Numbered from the stretch's first letter, positions 9,217 through 18,923 are shown. The stretch: 64,000 nt of DNA from Aggregatibacter actinomycetemcomitans (GCA_017160915.1 JACAWG010000082.1:30213-94212), one strand, 5' to 3'. Translations and numbers: made by a program. Notes: generated by a model from the letters alone, not told the origin.

Positions 9217-9777
9217 ATGAATTCAATTCAATTTCTTATTGCGACGGCAATTAGCGTATATAGCTTCATTTTAATTTTACGCACTTGGTTCCAACTGGCG
9301 GGCGTGGATTTCTACAATCCGTTATCGCAAGCCCTGGTCAAAGCCACTCAGCCGGTGGTGGCACCGTTAAGCAAGTTTGCGCCGACGGTCAAGGGCGTGA
9401 ATACCGCCGCTTTATTGGTGTGTTTTATTTTAGGATTGGCGAAGTTTCCGTTGTTGAATCTGTTCGGCACCATCGGCGGTGCGTCCCTGTTTGAATATGC
9501 CATTATCGGCATGCTAAGCGTGGTGCATAGTATCGGCGAAGCGATTTTTTACGTGTTGTTGGTGGGCGCCATTCTAAGCTGGTTTAATCGCGGCACCGGT
9601 CAAACCCAATATCTTTTATATCAATTAAGCGAACCCGTGTTACGCCCCGTCCGTAAAATTCTGCCGAATACCGGCATGATCGACTTTTCGCCGATGGTGG
9701 TGGTTTTTGTGTTGTATCTGCTCAATCGCGTGTTATATGACCTGTTCGGCGGGCTTTGGGTCGCCGCGGCGTTTTAA
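9217..9777 (+). CDS. yggT: YggT family membrane protein
   Basis: 186-residue inner-membrane protein made of two YGGT repeats, each a pair of hydrophobic segments (about residues 5-25 and 65-85, then 98-120 and 155-180). Start ATG follows AAGGAAACAGC. The family is widespread and has been linked to osmotic tolerance and membrane-protein insertion, but its molecular role is unsettled. It is followed by yggU at a 24-base gap, the same pairing as in E. coli. Confidence 0.85.
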   Translation: MNSIQFLIATAISVYSFILILRTWFQLAGVDFYNPLSQALVKATQPVVAPLSKFAPTVKGVNTAALLVCFILGLAKFPLLNLFGTIGGASLFEYAIIGMLSVVHSIGEAIFYVLLVGAILSWFNRGTGQTQYLLYQLSEPVLRPVRKILPNTGMIDFSPMVVVFVLYLLNRVLYDLFGGLWVAAAF

Positions 9778-9801
9778 CGGCACATTTTAGAGGTAAACGG
9801 C

Positions 9802-10095
9802 ATGGCGGCAGTGGAACGAAACGGTGCGGATTTGCGCCTGAAAATTTTTTTACAACCGAAAGCCGCCAAAGATCAGATTGTCGGATTGCACGACGACGAA
9901 CTGAAAATCAGCATTACCGCCCCGCCCGTGGATGGGCAGGCAAACGCCCATCTTCTCAAGTTCCTCAGCAAACTCTTCAAAGTGCCGAAAAGCAGCATTA
10001 TGCTGGAAAAAGGTGAACTTAATCGCCATAAACAAGTTCTAATTCCTAGTCCTAAAGTCATTCCGCCGCAAATTGAATCTTACTTAACGCCGTAA
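9802..10095 (+). CDS. yggU: DUF167 family protein YggU
   Basis: Small basic protein of 97 residues. The DUF167 core runs from about residue 8 ([18 protein letters not shown]) through [19 protein letters not shown] and the [10 protein letters not shown] segment. Function is unknown; structures of relatives show a small alpha/beta fold. It follows yggT in the usual order and ends with an uptake signal about 15 bases after the stop. Confidence 0.85.
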   Translation: MAAVERNGADLRLKIFLQPKAAKDQIVGLHDDELKISITAPPVDGQANAHLLKFLSKLFKVPKSSIMLEKGELNRHKQVLIPSPKVIPPQIESYLTP

Positions 10096-10211
10096 AAGTG
10101 CGGTCAAAAATGAGAGCGTTTTTTCTGGACAAAAAACGAAATAAGCGGAAAATGAGCAGCCGAATGACAACTTATTCTTATTTCTCATTATGTTATTGAA
10201 AGGAGACTTCC

Positions 10212-10871
10212 ATGAGCGTGACCAAACAGCAGGTGCTAGACGCGTTCCATTTTCGCTGTGCTACGCGTTATTACGATCCCGCCCGTAAAATCAGCAAAGA
10301 GGATTTTGACTATATTTTAGAACTCGGACGCTTGTCGCCAAGCTCCGTCGGCTCCGAACCTTGGCAGTTTTTGGTGATCCAGAATCCCGCACTGCGCCAA
10401 GCCTTAAAACCGGTAAGCTGGGGCATGGCAAGTCAATTAGACGACGCTAGCCATGTGGTGGTGATTTTAGCCAATAAAAAAGCCCGTTATGATTCGGAAG
10501 ATTTTCGCAACAATTTATTACGTCGCGGCTTAAATGAAGAACAATTACAAAATGCGTTAGCAATTTATAAAAAGTTTCAAACAGAAGATATAAACGTTTT
10601 AGAAAACGACCGCACTTTATTCGACTGGGCAAGCAAACAAACCTATATCGCCCTTGCCAACATGATGACCGGCGCCGCACTCATCGGCATCGACAGCTGC
10701 CCGATTGAAGGTTTTAACTATGCGGAAGTCAACCGTATTCTGGCGCAAACCGGGGCTTACGATGCGGACAAATACGCGGTTTCCGTTGCGGCAACGTTTG
10801 GCTATCGCGCCAAAGACATTCGCCCGAAAGCGCGCAAACCGCTTAATGAAATTGTTCATTGGATCGAATAA
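10212..10871 (+). CDS. NAD(P)H-dependent FMN nitroreductase (NfsB/YfkO-like)
   Basis: 219-residue flavoprotein of the nitroreductase superfamily. The N-terminal RCATRYYDP segment and LSPSSVGSEPWQF (about residues 40-52) form the FMN phosphate site, and a C-terminal GYRAKD segment near residue 198 completes it. Relatives reduce nitro compounds and quinones with two-electron transfer. Start ATG follows AAGGAGAC. It appears to be monocistronic. I avoid the symbol nfsB because the N terminus differs from the E. coli enzyme. Confidence 0.82.
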   Translation: MSVTKQQVLDAFHFRCATRYYDPARKISKEDFDYILELGRLSPSSVGSEPWQFLVIQNPALRQALKPVSWGMASQLDDASHVVVILANKKARYDSEDFRNNLLRRGLNEEQLQNALAIYKKFQTEDINVLENDRTLFDWASKQTYIALANMMTGAALIGIDSCPIEGFNYAEVNRILAQTGAYDADKYAVSVAATFGYRAKDIRPKARKPLNEIVHWIE

Positions 10872-10931
10872 CCATAATTTCATCCGCCCACCTGCTTCAT
10901 GGGAGCGGATTTATTCCATTTGGAGACTATA

Positions 10932-12905
10932 ATGTCACGTCAACTTTTTAAAACGGAAAAAGCCCATACTTTGCTCTATCCGATTTTTCTCTTTTGTTTT
11001 CTTAACCTGATTGTTTTCACCTTGTCCCGCCTTGGACTGTCTGTATGGCAAATGGATCGCGTCAGCGCGGTCAACGGCTGGGGCGAGCTGTTTTTACAAG
11101 GCTTGCGCATGGATATTGTGTCCCTGTGCTACCTGTTCGGTGTGCCGGCACTATTTAGCGTGTTGTTCTATCACGACAACGCGTTAGGACGTATTTGGAA
11201 AGGCATTTTACGCGTCTGGTTAACGGTCGGCAGCGTGTTCATTTTGTTTATGGAACTTGCTACGCCCGCTTTCATCAACACCTACGATTACCGCCCGAAC
11301 CGTCTGTTCATCGAATATTTGATTTACCCGAAAGAAGTGTTTTCCATGCTGATGGAAGGGCACTTAAGTGCGGTCATTTTGAGCCTCGTTTTCACGATAA
11401 TTGCCGCGGTGGTTTATTGGAAACTTGCCGGCCGTGCGGTGCGTGATTTGCAACCGATGAGCTGGAAATGGCGCCCGTTAGTGGCGTTATTGGTGATTGC
11501 GGTGAGTTTTCTCGGCGCCCGTTCCAGTCTGCAACATCGCGGCATTAACCCTGCGATGGTGGCGTTTTCCTCCGATGCCATGGTCAATTCTCTGGTGCTG
11601 AATTCGGGCTATTCCGTACTTTATGCGGCGCAACAATTTAAAGATGAAGGCACGTCCTCCGAAGCCTACGGCAAAATGGAAACGGCGGAAATGCTGGAGA
11701 TTATCAAGAACAGCGGCAGTCGCCCGGCGGACGCCTATATTTCCGATGAATTCCCGACCTTGACCCGCAACCAAGCCACTTATCAGGGCAAGCCGAAAAA
11801 TATCGTGATTATTCTGGAAGAAAGTTTCGGTGCGCAATTTGTCGGCACCTTAGGCGGTTTGCCGCTTTCGCCGGAATTTGACAAGCTGGCGCAACAAGGT
11901 TGGTTATTTGATAATTTATACGCCACAGGCACCCGCTCCGTGCGCGGCATTGAAGCGGTCACCGCCGGTTTCACCCCCACACCGGCACGCGCCGTGGTGA
12001 AACTGAATAACAGCCAAAACGGTTTCTTTACCTTGGCGCAGTTATTAAGTCAACGGGGCTATGACACCTCCTTCATTTACGGCGGGGAAAAGCACTTCGA
12101 CAACATGGCGGGCTTTTTCTACGGCAACGGTTTCAAACGCATTATCGACCAAATGGATTACCAAAATCCGACCTTTACCGGCACTTGGGGCGTGAGCGAT
12201 GAAGACTTGTTCACCAAAGCCAATGACACCTTTACCCAATTACAAAAAGAAGGCAAGCCGTTCTTCAGCCTGGTGTTCAGTTCCAGCAACCATGACCCGT
12301 TCGAGTTCCCGGATGGTAAAATCGAGCTTTACGAACAACCGAAAGCCACCCGCAACAACGCGGCAAAATACGCCGATTACGCCATCGGACATTTCTTTAA
12401 ATTGGCGAAGGAATCCAATTATTGGAAAGACACCATTTTCCTGGTGATCGCCGACCACGATTCCCGCGTTGCCGGTGCCAGCCTGATGCCGATTAAACAT
12501 TTCCACATTCCGGCGTTGATTCTGGGCGACGGCATTGAACCACGCCGCGATAACCGTTTGGTCAGCCAATTTGATATGCCGACCACCTTGCTTTCCTTGG
12601 CAGGCATCAACGGCGATTACCCGATGATCGGCTACGACCTCACCAAACCGAATGATCCAAATCGTGCCATCATGCAATACGACCAAGTGCAGGCGCTCAT
12701 GCGTGGCAACGATGTGGTGATTCAATTCCCGAAAGTAGGTGCCAAAACTTATCGTTACGACAAAGCCACCGAAACCTTAACGGAAGCGGAAGTGCCGCAG
12801 TCTATGGTGAAAGAAGCCTTGGCGCACGCGCTGTTAGGCAGTTATTTGTATAAACATCGCTTATACACCACCTCGGAAATCAAACGAGCGGAAGGAAAGC
12901 GTTAA
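10932..12905 (+). CDS. LtaS-family sulfatase/phosphoglycerol transferase-like membrane enzyme
   Basis: 657-residue member of the alkaline phosphatase superfamily. ATG 10932 follows TTTGGAGAC; an earlier in-frame start at 10899 adds 11 residues of no apparent use. Five hydrophobic segments occupy about residues 10-200, then an extracytoplasmic catalytic domain begins near residue 285 (NIVIILEESFGAQFVG). A probable nucleophile Thr334 sits in TGTRSVRG, and a second metal site in IADHDSRVAG. The family includes LtaS, OpgB and lipid A or LPS phosphotransferases. In a Gram-negative cell the acceptor is likely an envelope glycan or lipid, but it is not known. Confidence 0.82.
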   Translation: MSRQLFKTEKAHTLLYPIFLFCFLNLIVFTLSRLGLSVWQMDRVSAVNGWGELFLQGLRMDIVSLCYLFGVPALFSVLFYHDNALGRIWKGILRVWLTVGSVFILFMELATPAFINTYDYRPNRLFIEYLIYPKEVFSMLMEGHLSAVILSLVFTIIAAVVYWKLAGRAVRDLQPMSWKWRPLVALLVIAVSFLGARSSLQHRGINPAMVAFSSDAMVNSLVLNSGYSVLYAAQQFKDEGTSSEAYGKMETAEMLEIIKNSGSRPADAYISDEFPTLTRNQATYQGKPKNIVIILEESFGAQFVGTLGGLPLSPEFDKLAQQGWLFDNLYATGTRSVRGIEAVTAGFTPTPARAVVKLNNSQNGFFTLAQLLSQRGYDTSFIYGGEKHFDNMAGFFYGNGFKRIIDQMDYQNPTFTGTWGVSDEDLFTKANDTFTQLQKEGKPFFSLVFSSSNHDPFEFPDGKIELYEQPKATRNNAAKYADYAIGHFFKLAKESNYWKDTIFLVIADHDSRVAGASLMPIKHFHIPALILGDGIEPRRDNRLVSQFDMPTTLLSLAGINGDYPMIGYDLTKPNDPNRAIMQYDQVQALMRGNDVVIQFPKVGAKTYRYDKATETLTEAEVPQSMVKEALAHALLGSYLYKHRLYTTSEIKRAEGKR

Positions 12906-12989
12906 TTGAGATAAAAAGTGCGGTCGAAATTCGCGATGGATTTTGAATTGTCGTGGGTAATTTATTACCCACGGTTACGCATGATTCAG

Positions 12990-13010
12990 CAGCCCCTTTG
13001 GGGCTGTTTT
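12990..13010 (+). terminator. Intrinsic terminator after the LtaS-like gene
   Basis: CAGCCCC (12990-12996) pairs with GGGGCTG (13000-13006) around TTT and is followed by TTTT. It lies about 85 bases after the stop of the gene at 10932 and before the convergent pgeF gene. Confidence 0.7.
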
Positions 13011-13078
13011 ACATTCTCTAAGAGGGGGAAAGATTACTTAACTTAAGCTAACTCATTATTTAGATCAAACTGAGGATT

Positions 13079-13816
13079 TTATTCCCCAATCCAAATCAGC
13101 GACGCCATTCTGCCCGTGGCGTTATCCCGCCGATAGGAAAAGAATTTATCCGCTTCAAGGTAAGTGCAATGTTCTCCGCCGCTGATTCGGGTAATGCCGA
13201 GAGCGTTGAGGCGTTGGGTGGCGATTTGGTATAAATTGCCGAGGAATTTGCCGTTTTCTTTCGGATCGGCGATGAATGCCTGTTTGGCGTTGGGATCTTG
13301 CGCCACGAATTGATCAATCACATCCTGTCCCACCTGAAAGGCGGTCGGTCCGATTGCCGGTCCGAACCAGGCTAAGATTTCATCGGGCGGGCATTGGAAT
13401 CGGGTGACGGTTTGTTCTAGTACGCCATCGCATAATCCGCGCCAACCGGCGTGGGCGGCGGCGACTTCCGTACCGTTTTGATTGGTAAATAACACTGGCA
13501 GGCAGTCGGCGGTCATCACCAGACAGACTTGGTTCGGTTGGTCGGTGTAAACCGCATCGGCGTTAAGATCTTCACCGGGATAAGGCAGATTTAATACCTT
13601 GGTGCTGTGAATTTGGTTTAAGAAAAGGGGCATTTGCGGCAGGTGGAACTTTTCCACCAATAAAGTGCGGTTGGTTTTCACGGCGTTTTTATCATCGCCT
13701 ACATGATCGCCTAAATTGAAGCTGTCATAAGGCACTGAGCTCACACCGCCATGGCGTAGGGTGGTGAACGCCCGAATCTGCTGCGGTGCGTTCCAGTTAG
13801 GGTTGATTGCGTGCAT
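13079..13816 (-). CDS. pgeF: Polyphenol oxidase/purine nucleoside phosphorylase YfiH
   Basis: 245-residue multi-copper-oxidase-like (DUF152) enzyme; relatives act on purine nucleosides and help peptidoglycan editing. The zinc ligands are visible in NQIHSTKVL, TADCLPVLF and AAHAGWRGL. I choose ATG 13816, one base after the rluD stop (TAATATG), so translation is probably coupled. A longer start at 13849 would lie inside rluD. The rluD-yfiH pair is conserved in gammaproteobacteria. Confidence 0.88.
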   Translation of the reverse strand: MHAINPNWNAPQQIRAFTTLRHGGVSSVPYDSFNLGDHVGDDKNAVKTNRTLLVEKFHLPQMPLFLNQIHSTKVLNLPYPGEDLNADAVYTDQPNQVCLVMTADCLPVLFTNQNGTEVAAAHAGWRGLCDGVLEQTVTRFQCPPDEILAWFGPAIGPTAFQVGQDVIDQFVAQDPNAKQAFIADPKENGKFLGNLYQIATQRLNALGITRISGGEHCTYLEADKFFSYRRDNATGRMASLIWIGE

Positions 13817-13817
13817 A

Positions 13818-14792
13818 TTAATAATCCAATTCGTCTTTATGTAACACATAGTCCGCTTTCAGCGCGGTGATTAATTCCACAAAATCCTCCGGCAGCGGCG
13901 CGTACCATTCCATCATTTCGCCGCTAATCGGGTGTTGTAAGCGCAACATCACGGCGTGCAGCGCTTGGCGTTTGAAGTTACGTAATACGCTCATCAGCTC
14001 TTCACCGGCGTTTTTCGGTGGGCGAGGACGCCCGCCGTAGGTTTGATCCCCAAGTAGCGGATGAGCGATATGTGCCATGTGTACGCGGATTTGGTGGGTG
14101 CGTCCGGTTTCCAAACGCAAGCGCAGACGGGTGTAATCGCGGAAACGTTCCATAATGCGGTAGTGGGTCACGGCGGGTTTGCCCATCGGGTGTACCGCCA
14201 TGTGCGTGCGTTTGGTGGGGTGGCGCGCCATGGGTTCGTCCACCGTGCCGCCTTTGGTCATAATGCCGCAGGCGACGGCTTCGTATTCGCGGGTAATTTT
14301 GCGTTTTTGCAGGTCGCGCACCAACTGGGTTTGCGCGGGAATGGTTTTCGCCACCACCATTAAACCGGTGGTGTCTTTGTCTAAACGGTGAACGATGCCC
14401 GCGCGCGGCACTTCGGCGATGGGCGGATAATGGTATAACAACGCGTTCAGCACCGTGCCGCTCGGGTTGCCGGCACCCGGGTGAACCACCAGATCTTTCG
14501 GCTTGTTAATGACCAAAATATCGTCGTCTTCATACACGATATTTAACGGAATATTTTCCGGTTCAAAGCGGGTTTCGTCTTCAATTTCCACGGTAATTTC
14601 AATTTGCTCGTCACCGTAAACTTTGCTGCGCGGCACATTTTGCACAACGCCGTTGACCAGCACCAGATCTTCCTCGATCCAAGTCTTTAAACGGGAGCGG
14701 GAGTAGTCGGGGAACAATTCCGCCAGGGTTTGGTCTAAACGTTGTCCCATTTGATGCGATTGCACGGTCGCCGATAGAGTAATTTGTGCCAT
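13818..14792 (-). CDS. rluD: 23S rRNA pseudouridine synthase RluD
   Basis: Makes pseudouridines at positions 1911, 1915 and 1917 of helix 69 of 23S rRNA (family knowledge). 324 residues: an S4-like RNA-binding domain (about 15-75) and a catalytic domain with the RLDKDTTGLMV motif, whose Asp near residue 139 is the nucleophile, and the LETGRTHQIRVH motif. It is divergent from bamD, with about 107 bases between the starts, the arrangement known from E. coli and H. influenzae. Confidence 0.93.
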   Translation of the reverse strand: MAQITLSATVQSHQMGQRLDQTLAELFPDYSRSRLKTWIEEDLVLVNGVVQNVPRSKVYGDEQIEITVEIEDETRFEPENIPLNIVYEDDDILVINKPKDLVVHPGAGNPSGTVLNALLYHYPPIAEVPRAGIVHRLDKDTTGLMVVAKTIPAQTQLVRDLQKRKITREYEAVACGIMTKGGTVDEPMARHPTKRTHMAVHPMGKPAVTHYRIMERFRDYTRLRLRLETGRTHQIRVHMAHIAHPLLGDQTYGGRPRPPKNAGEELMSVLRNFKRQALHAVMLRLQHPISGEMMEWYAPLPEDFVELITALKADYVLHKDELDY

Positions 14793-14899
14793 AAATAAAA
14801 AATCCGTTAATCAAGTTTGCTTATTTAGCAATGTTCTATACAATATCGGGCAATTGTAACCCATTTATCATTTTTCGTAAAAAATAAGGATTCTATTCA

Positions 14900-15688
14900 A
14901 TGCGTAAACTTAAATCCTTTGCATTGCTTACCGCCATGGCGTTGGCGGTAACGGGCTGTTCCGGCTCAAAACAAGATGTGGAACAAGCTCCTGAGCAAAC
15001 CTTATATACTACCGGTCAAACCTATTTGCAGGACGGCGATTATACTCAAGCCATTCGTTATTTTAATGCGGTGAGCAATCGCTTCCCGGGCAGTTCCTAC
15101 GGCGAACAGGTGCAACTGAATTTAATTTACGCGTACTACAAATCTCAGGATTACAGCGAAACCTTGCTGACTATCGACCGCTTCATTCAGCGTTATCCGA
15201 ATAGCAGCCATTTGGATTACGCCCTTTACATGGCTGGTTTAACCAATTCCGCTTTGGGTGATAATTTCTTCCAGGATTTCTTCGGCGTGGATCGTGCCAC
15301 CCGTGAAAATACCTCAATTAAAACCGCGTTTGCCAACTTCCAGAATTTAGTCAATCACTTCCCGAACAGCCCTTATACGCCGGACGCGTTGGCGCGTATG
15401 ACTTACATTAAAGCCAGCCTTGCCCGTCATGAATTGGAAATTGCCAAGTTCTATTTTAAACGGGATGCTTATGTGGCGACGGCAAACCGCGTGGTGTCGA
15501 TGTTAAAACTGTATCCGGACACACAAGCCACGCTGGACGCGCTGCCGTTAATGAAGGAGTCTTATGAAAAGATGAACTTGAAATACTTAGCGGATCAAAC
15601 GGCGCAAGTGATTGCGGCGAACGAAGGCAAGAAATTTGACGAGCCGGAAAAACCGAAAGAGCCGGAACTTCAAGCGCCACAGCAATAA
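14900..15688 (+). CDS. bamD: Outer-membrane assembly lipoprotein BamD (ComL)
   Basis: Essential lipoprotein of the BAM complex that inserts beta-barrel proteins into the outer membrane. 262 residues with a type II signal peptide and lipobox VTGC (lipidated Cys20), followed by five TPR-like repeats (about 30-225; for example TGQTYLQDGDYTQAIRYF) and a charged C-terminal tail rich in Glu, Lys and Pro. The homologue ComL was named for an effect on transformation in Neisseria. It is divergent from rluD and ends at a strong bidirectional terminator. Confidence 0.93.
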   Translation: MRKLKSFALLTAMALAVTGCSGSKQDVEQAPEQTLYTTGQTYLQDGDYTQAIRYFNAVSNRFPGSSYGEQVQLNLIYAYYKSQDYSETLLTIDRFIQRYPNSSHLDYALYMAGLTNSALGDNFFQDFFGVDRATRENTSIKTAFANFQNLVNHFPNSPYTPDALARMTYIKASLARHELEIAKFYFKRDAYVATANRVVSMLKLYPDTQATLDALPLMKESYEKMNLKYLADQTAQVIAANEGKKFDEPEKPKEPELQAPQQ

Positions 15689-15691
15689 CAA

Positions 15692-15720
15692 AAAACCTCC
15701 GAATTTTCGGAGGTTTTGTT
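15692..15720. terminator. Bidirectional terminator between bamD and fau
   Basis: AAAACCTCCGAA (15692-15703) pairs with TTCGGAGGTTTT (15706-15717), with T runs on both strands. It serves the convergent bamD and fau genes, whose stops are only 34 bases apart. Confidence 0.85.
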
Positions 15721-15722
15721 TT

Positions 15723-16298
15723 TTATCCCGCCAGAATGTGTTCCAGCGGAACATCCCAACTTTCTACCGGCAACCTTTCCACTTGTTGACATTGATGCGC
15801 TAAGCCAACGGTAATGAAACGATGTTGTGGATTTTGTAACGTGCGATCATAAAACCCGCCGCCCATGCCTAGGCGATTGCCCTGTTTATCAAACGCCACC
15901 AGCGGGGTGAAAATCATATCTAACTGTGCCAGGGGCAGTACATTCTGCACATTCAAGTGCGGTTCTAAAATGCCGAATTTATTCCGCTTCATCGGCGTGT
16001 CTGGCAAATAGCGCAAAAATAACAAATGCCCTCGACAGAAGGGGTGTAACACCGGTAAATAAACGTTTTTTCCTTGCTGCCATAATCGTTCAATGAGCGG
16101 TTGCGTTGAAATTTCGCCATCGAAGGCAAGATAAAGCGCAATATGTTGCGCATGGAGCTGTTCAATGAGCGCTAACGCCTGTTCGGTGATGTTTTGGGCG
16201 GCTTGTTGCTGTTGAAGTGCGGTCAGTTTTCGGCGCGTTTTTCGCATTTGCTGACGAAGTTGTTGGCGAGCTGCGTGAGTTGAGGGAAGTGCTTGCAT
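15723..16298 (-). CDS. fau: 5-formyltetrahydrofolate cyclo-ligase
   Basis: ATP-dependent enzyme that converts 5-formyl-THF to 5,10-methenyl-THF, recycling folate. 191 residues. The N-terminal basic stretch RQQLRQQMRKTRRKL and the C-terminal motif VAFDKQGNRLGMGGGFYDRTL (split here by function: phosphate binding) are typical. It sits directly downstream of 6S RNA on the same strand, the conserved ssrS-fau (ygfA) arrangement, and is likely made from the same transcript. Confidence 0.9.
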   Translation of the reverse strand: MQALPSTHAARQQLRQQMRKTRRKLTALQQQQAAQNITEQALALIEQLHAQHIALYLAFDGEISTQPLIERLWQQGKNVYLPVLHPFCRGHLLFLRYLPDTPMKRNKFGILEPHLNVQNVLPLAQLDMIFTPLVAFDKQGNRLGMGGGFYDRTLQNPQHRFITVGLAHQCQQVERLPVESWDVPLEHILAG

Positions 16299-16310
16299 AG
16301 GTATTATTTG

Positions 16311-16498
16311 GTAGGAGACCCCGAGGTGCCGTTGCGGGTGGTCGGTCCTTGAACCCTACGGTTCAAGGGAATTAGTTGAAATCATTTTTAGGCTTCTTAG
16401 TCGAGCTAAGCCTGCACACCAATGACAGGAAACCAATTCATAAGATTAAAAGTATCGGCTCAGGGACGTAACCCACTGGCGAACACCTCAGGAAATTC
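16311..16498 (-). ncRNA. ssrS: 6S RNA (SsrS)
   Basis: Read on the minus strand, this stretch begins TTCCTGAGGTGTTCGCC and contains GTCCCTGAGCCGATA, close to the E. coli 6S RNA 5' region (CTGAGATGTTCGC and GTCCCCTGAGCCGATA). Near the 3' end, CCCTTGAACCGTAGGGTTC and GGCACCTCGGGGTCTCC match the E. coli 3' arm. The 5' and 3' arms pair into the long closing stem. The position, zapA-ssrS-fau, is conserved. 6S RNA binds sigma70 RNA polymerase and dampens transcription in stationary phase. The ends are estimates to within about 5 bases. Confidence 0.93.
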
Positions 16499-16591
16499 TT
16501 TTATTTAATACTACTCGAAATTACGTTTAATGACTAGCACAAATTCTTTTTCTCAGAATACTTTTAGTTATCTGAAATCACGATGAAATTC

Positions 16592-16900
16592 TCAGGAATT
16601 GAACTTCGGCGCACCGATATTTTCGAGGGAATGATCCAACGGACGCAGGATTTTATTTTTCAACACATCTTCAATTAAATGGGTTTTTTTCTGTTCCTGC
16701 ATGAGTTCAAAACTTAAATTCAGGGCAACGATGGAAAGCACTTTATCCACTTGCAGAATACCGGTGCGTTCTTTCATTTCCGATACGCGCTGATCCAATT
16801 CACGGGCGGCGCTACGTAACGCGTCATGTTGTTCTTCCGGGCAATTTAAACGTAACAGCTGCCCTAATACGGAGATTTCAATACTTTTAGTCGATGACAT
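16592..16900 (-). CDS. zapA: Cell division protein ZapA
   Basis: Small FtsZ-ring stabiliser, 102 residues from ATG 16900, which follows GGGGC at a good distance. A start six codons upstream (16918) would include the ribosome site in the coding region. The N-terminal beta-strand part ([16 protein letters not shown]) binds FtsZ, and the C-terminal helix (about 50-100) forms the coiled-coil tetramer. It is divergent from ygfB and upstream of 6S RNA, as in E. coli. Confidence 0.9.
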   Translation of the reverse strand: MSSTKSIEISVLGQLLRLNCPEEQHDALRSAARELDQRVSEMKERTGILQVDKVLSIVALNLSFELMQEQKKTHLIEDVLKNKILRPLDHSLENIGAPKFNS

Positions 16901-17030
16901 TTTTTGCCCCAAATCCATTAATCAAAATTGCGCGTATTATGCCACAGGCGGAAAAGCTTGCCAATTTCAAAACTGGTTGGCTTGCGTGAAGAGTGATAAA
17001 CTAAGGGCAATTTCAACAAGGATAATTTCA

Positions 17031-17582
17031 ATGACAACAATTTCTTATCAACACCTGAATCAACAACTCCGTCAAGCCTCCATTCCGCTTTCCGCCGCCG
17101 AATTACACGGCTTTTTGAGCGGCTTAATTTGCGGCGGTGTTCAGGATCAAAGCTGGCAACCGTTGCTGTACCAATTCACCAATGATAATCACGCCTATCC
17201 CACCGCACTTTTGCAGCACATTAGCGACATTTACCAACAAATTCGCCGCCAATTAGCCGACAATGAAAGTTTTGATTTTGAGCTTTGCCTGCCGGAAACG
17301 GAAAATGTGTTCGAACAGGCGGACGGTTTGGCGGAATGGTCGAACCACTTTTTGCTCGGTTTAGGCTTGGCACAACCGCATTTGGACAAAGAAAAAGGCG
17401 ACATCGGCGAAGCGGTGGACGATTTACACGACATTTGCCAATTAGGTTATGACGAGGAAGAAGATGACCCGGAAGAACTGGCGCAGGCGGTAGAAGAAAT
17501 CGTGGAATATGTGCGCACCATCGCCACGTTATTTTTCACCCATTTTAATCAAACTGAAGAAAAACAACCGACTTTACATTAA
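17031..17582 (+). CDS. ygfB: UPF0149 family protein YgfB
   Basis: 183-residue acidic helical protein of the YecA/YgfB family. I start it at ATG 17031, after AAGGAT; the open frame begins 18 codons earlier at 16977 without a ribosome site. The [12 protein letters not shown] motif (about residues 22-33) and the Asp/Glu-rich segment near residue 140 are typical. Function in this group is not established. It heads the ygfB-pepP-ubiH-ubiI operon, 13 bases before pepP. Confidence 0.88.
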   Translation: MTTISYQHLNQQLRQASIPLSAAELHGFLSGLICGGVQDQSWQPLLYQFTNDNHAYPTALLQHISDIYQQIRRQLADNESFDFELCLPETENVFEQADGLAEWSNHFLLGLGLAQPHLDKEKGDIGEAVDDLHDICQLGYDEEEDDPEELAQAVEEIVEYVRTIATLFFTHFNQTEEKQPTLH

Positions 17583-17595
17583 TTAAGGACAAACT

Positions 17596-18897
17596 ATGGA
17601 TCTCGCGTACATGGCTGCGTTGCCGCCGGAAGAATTTGCGCAACGCCGGGCTAAAGTGTTTGAGCAAATGCAGGAAAATTCCCTGTTTTTGGTGTTTTCC
17701 GATATTGAACGTCGTCGCAACGACGGCTGCGATTACCCGTTCCGTCAGGACAGTTATTTCTGGTATTTAACCGGTTTTAATGAACCGAATGCCGCCTTGT
17801 TATTGCGTAAACAGCAAGGCGAACAACAAGCGATGATATTTTTACGTCCGTCCGATAAATTGCTGGAAATTTGGAACGGGCGCCGTCTTGGTGTAGAAAA
17901 TGCGCCGCAAACCCTGTTGGTGGATAGCGCTTATGCGATTGAAGAATTTGTTCCACAGTTTAAAAATTTAGCGCAAAAACAGACCGCACTTTACTACGCA
18001 CCGAAGCAACAACCTTGGGGCGATGCGTTGCTGGATCAAAGTGCGGTGGAATTTTCCGGCGTTTTTAACTGGAAACACATGCTGGGCGAAATGCGCCTGT
18101 TCAAATCGGAAAATGAAATTGCGCTGATGCAACAAGCGGGACAAATCAGCGCGCTGGCGCACATTAAAGCCATGCAGCAAACCCGTCCGAACCGTTTGGA
18201 ATACGAAGTGGAAAGCGACATTTTGCACGAATTTAACCGCTTTGGCGCGCGTTATCCGTCTTACAACAGCATTGTTGCGGGTGGCGAAAATGCCTGTATT
18301 TTGCATTATTCGGAAAACAATATGCCGTTGCGCGACGGCGATTTGGTGCTGATTGACGCGGGTTGCGAATTTGCCATGTATGCGGGAGACATTACCCGTA
18401 CTTTCCCCGTGAACGGTAAATTCAGCGAGGCGCAAAAAGCCGTTTATGAGATCGTATTACAAGCGCAAAAACGCGCCATTGAATTGTTGGTGCCCGGCAG
18501 TTCCATTGCGAAAGTCAATGAAGCAGTGATTCGCATTAAAACCGAAGGTTTGGTGCGTTTAGGTATTCTAAAAGGCGATGTGGACGAATTGATCGAACAA
18601 AAAGCCTATCGTGAATTTTATATGCACGGCTTAGGGCATTGGCTCGGCTTGGATGTGCATGATGTGGGCGAGTACGGCGAAAACCGCAGTCGTACGTTAG
18701 AACCGGGCATGGTGATTACGGTGGAACCGGGGCTGTATTTATCCAAAGAAGCGGATATTCCGGAACAATACAAAGGCATCGGCATTCGTATTGAAGATGA
18801 CTTGCTGATCACCGACTACGGCAACAAAAACCTGACGTCCGCCGTGCCGAAAGAAATTGCCGACATTGAAAAACTGATGGCGGACGCGCGCGCTTAA
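17596..18897 (+). CDS. pepP: Xaa-Pro aminopeptidase PepP
   Basis: Mn-dependent peptidase that removes an N-terminal residue preceding proline. 433 residues: an N-terminal creatinase-like domain (about 1-165) and a C-terminal pita-bread metallopeptidase domain. The five metal ligands are visible: two Asp in LIDAGCEFAMYAGDITRTF, His in MHGLGHWLGLDVHDVGE, Glu in ITVEPGLYL and Glu in GIRIEDD. It is the second gene of the ygfB operon, with a short 26-base gap to ubiH. Confidence 0.93.
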   Translation: MDLAYMAALPPEEFAQRRAKVFEQMQENSLFLVFSDIERRRNDGCDYPFRQDSYFWYLTGFNEPNAALLLRKQQGEQQAMIFLRPSDKLLEIWNGRRLGVENAPQTLLVDSAYAIEEFVPQFKNLAQKQTALYYAPKQQPWGDALLDQSAVEFSGVFNWKHMLGEMRLFKSENEIALMQQAGQISALAHIKAMQQTRPNRLEYEVESDILHEFNRFGARYPSYNSIVAGGENACILHYSENNMPLRDGDLVLIDAGCEFAMYAGDITRTFPVNGKFSEAQKAVYEIVLQAQKRAIELLVPGSSIAKVNEAVIRIKTEGLVRLGILKGDVDELIEQKAYREFYMHGLGHWLGLDVHDVGEYGENRSRTLEPGMVITVEPGLYLSKEADIPEQYKGIGIRIEDDLLITDYGNKNLTSAVPKEIADIEKLMADARA

Positions 18898-18923
18898 TTA
18901 AACGGAAAAAGAGAGGGCAGGAT

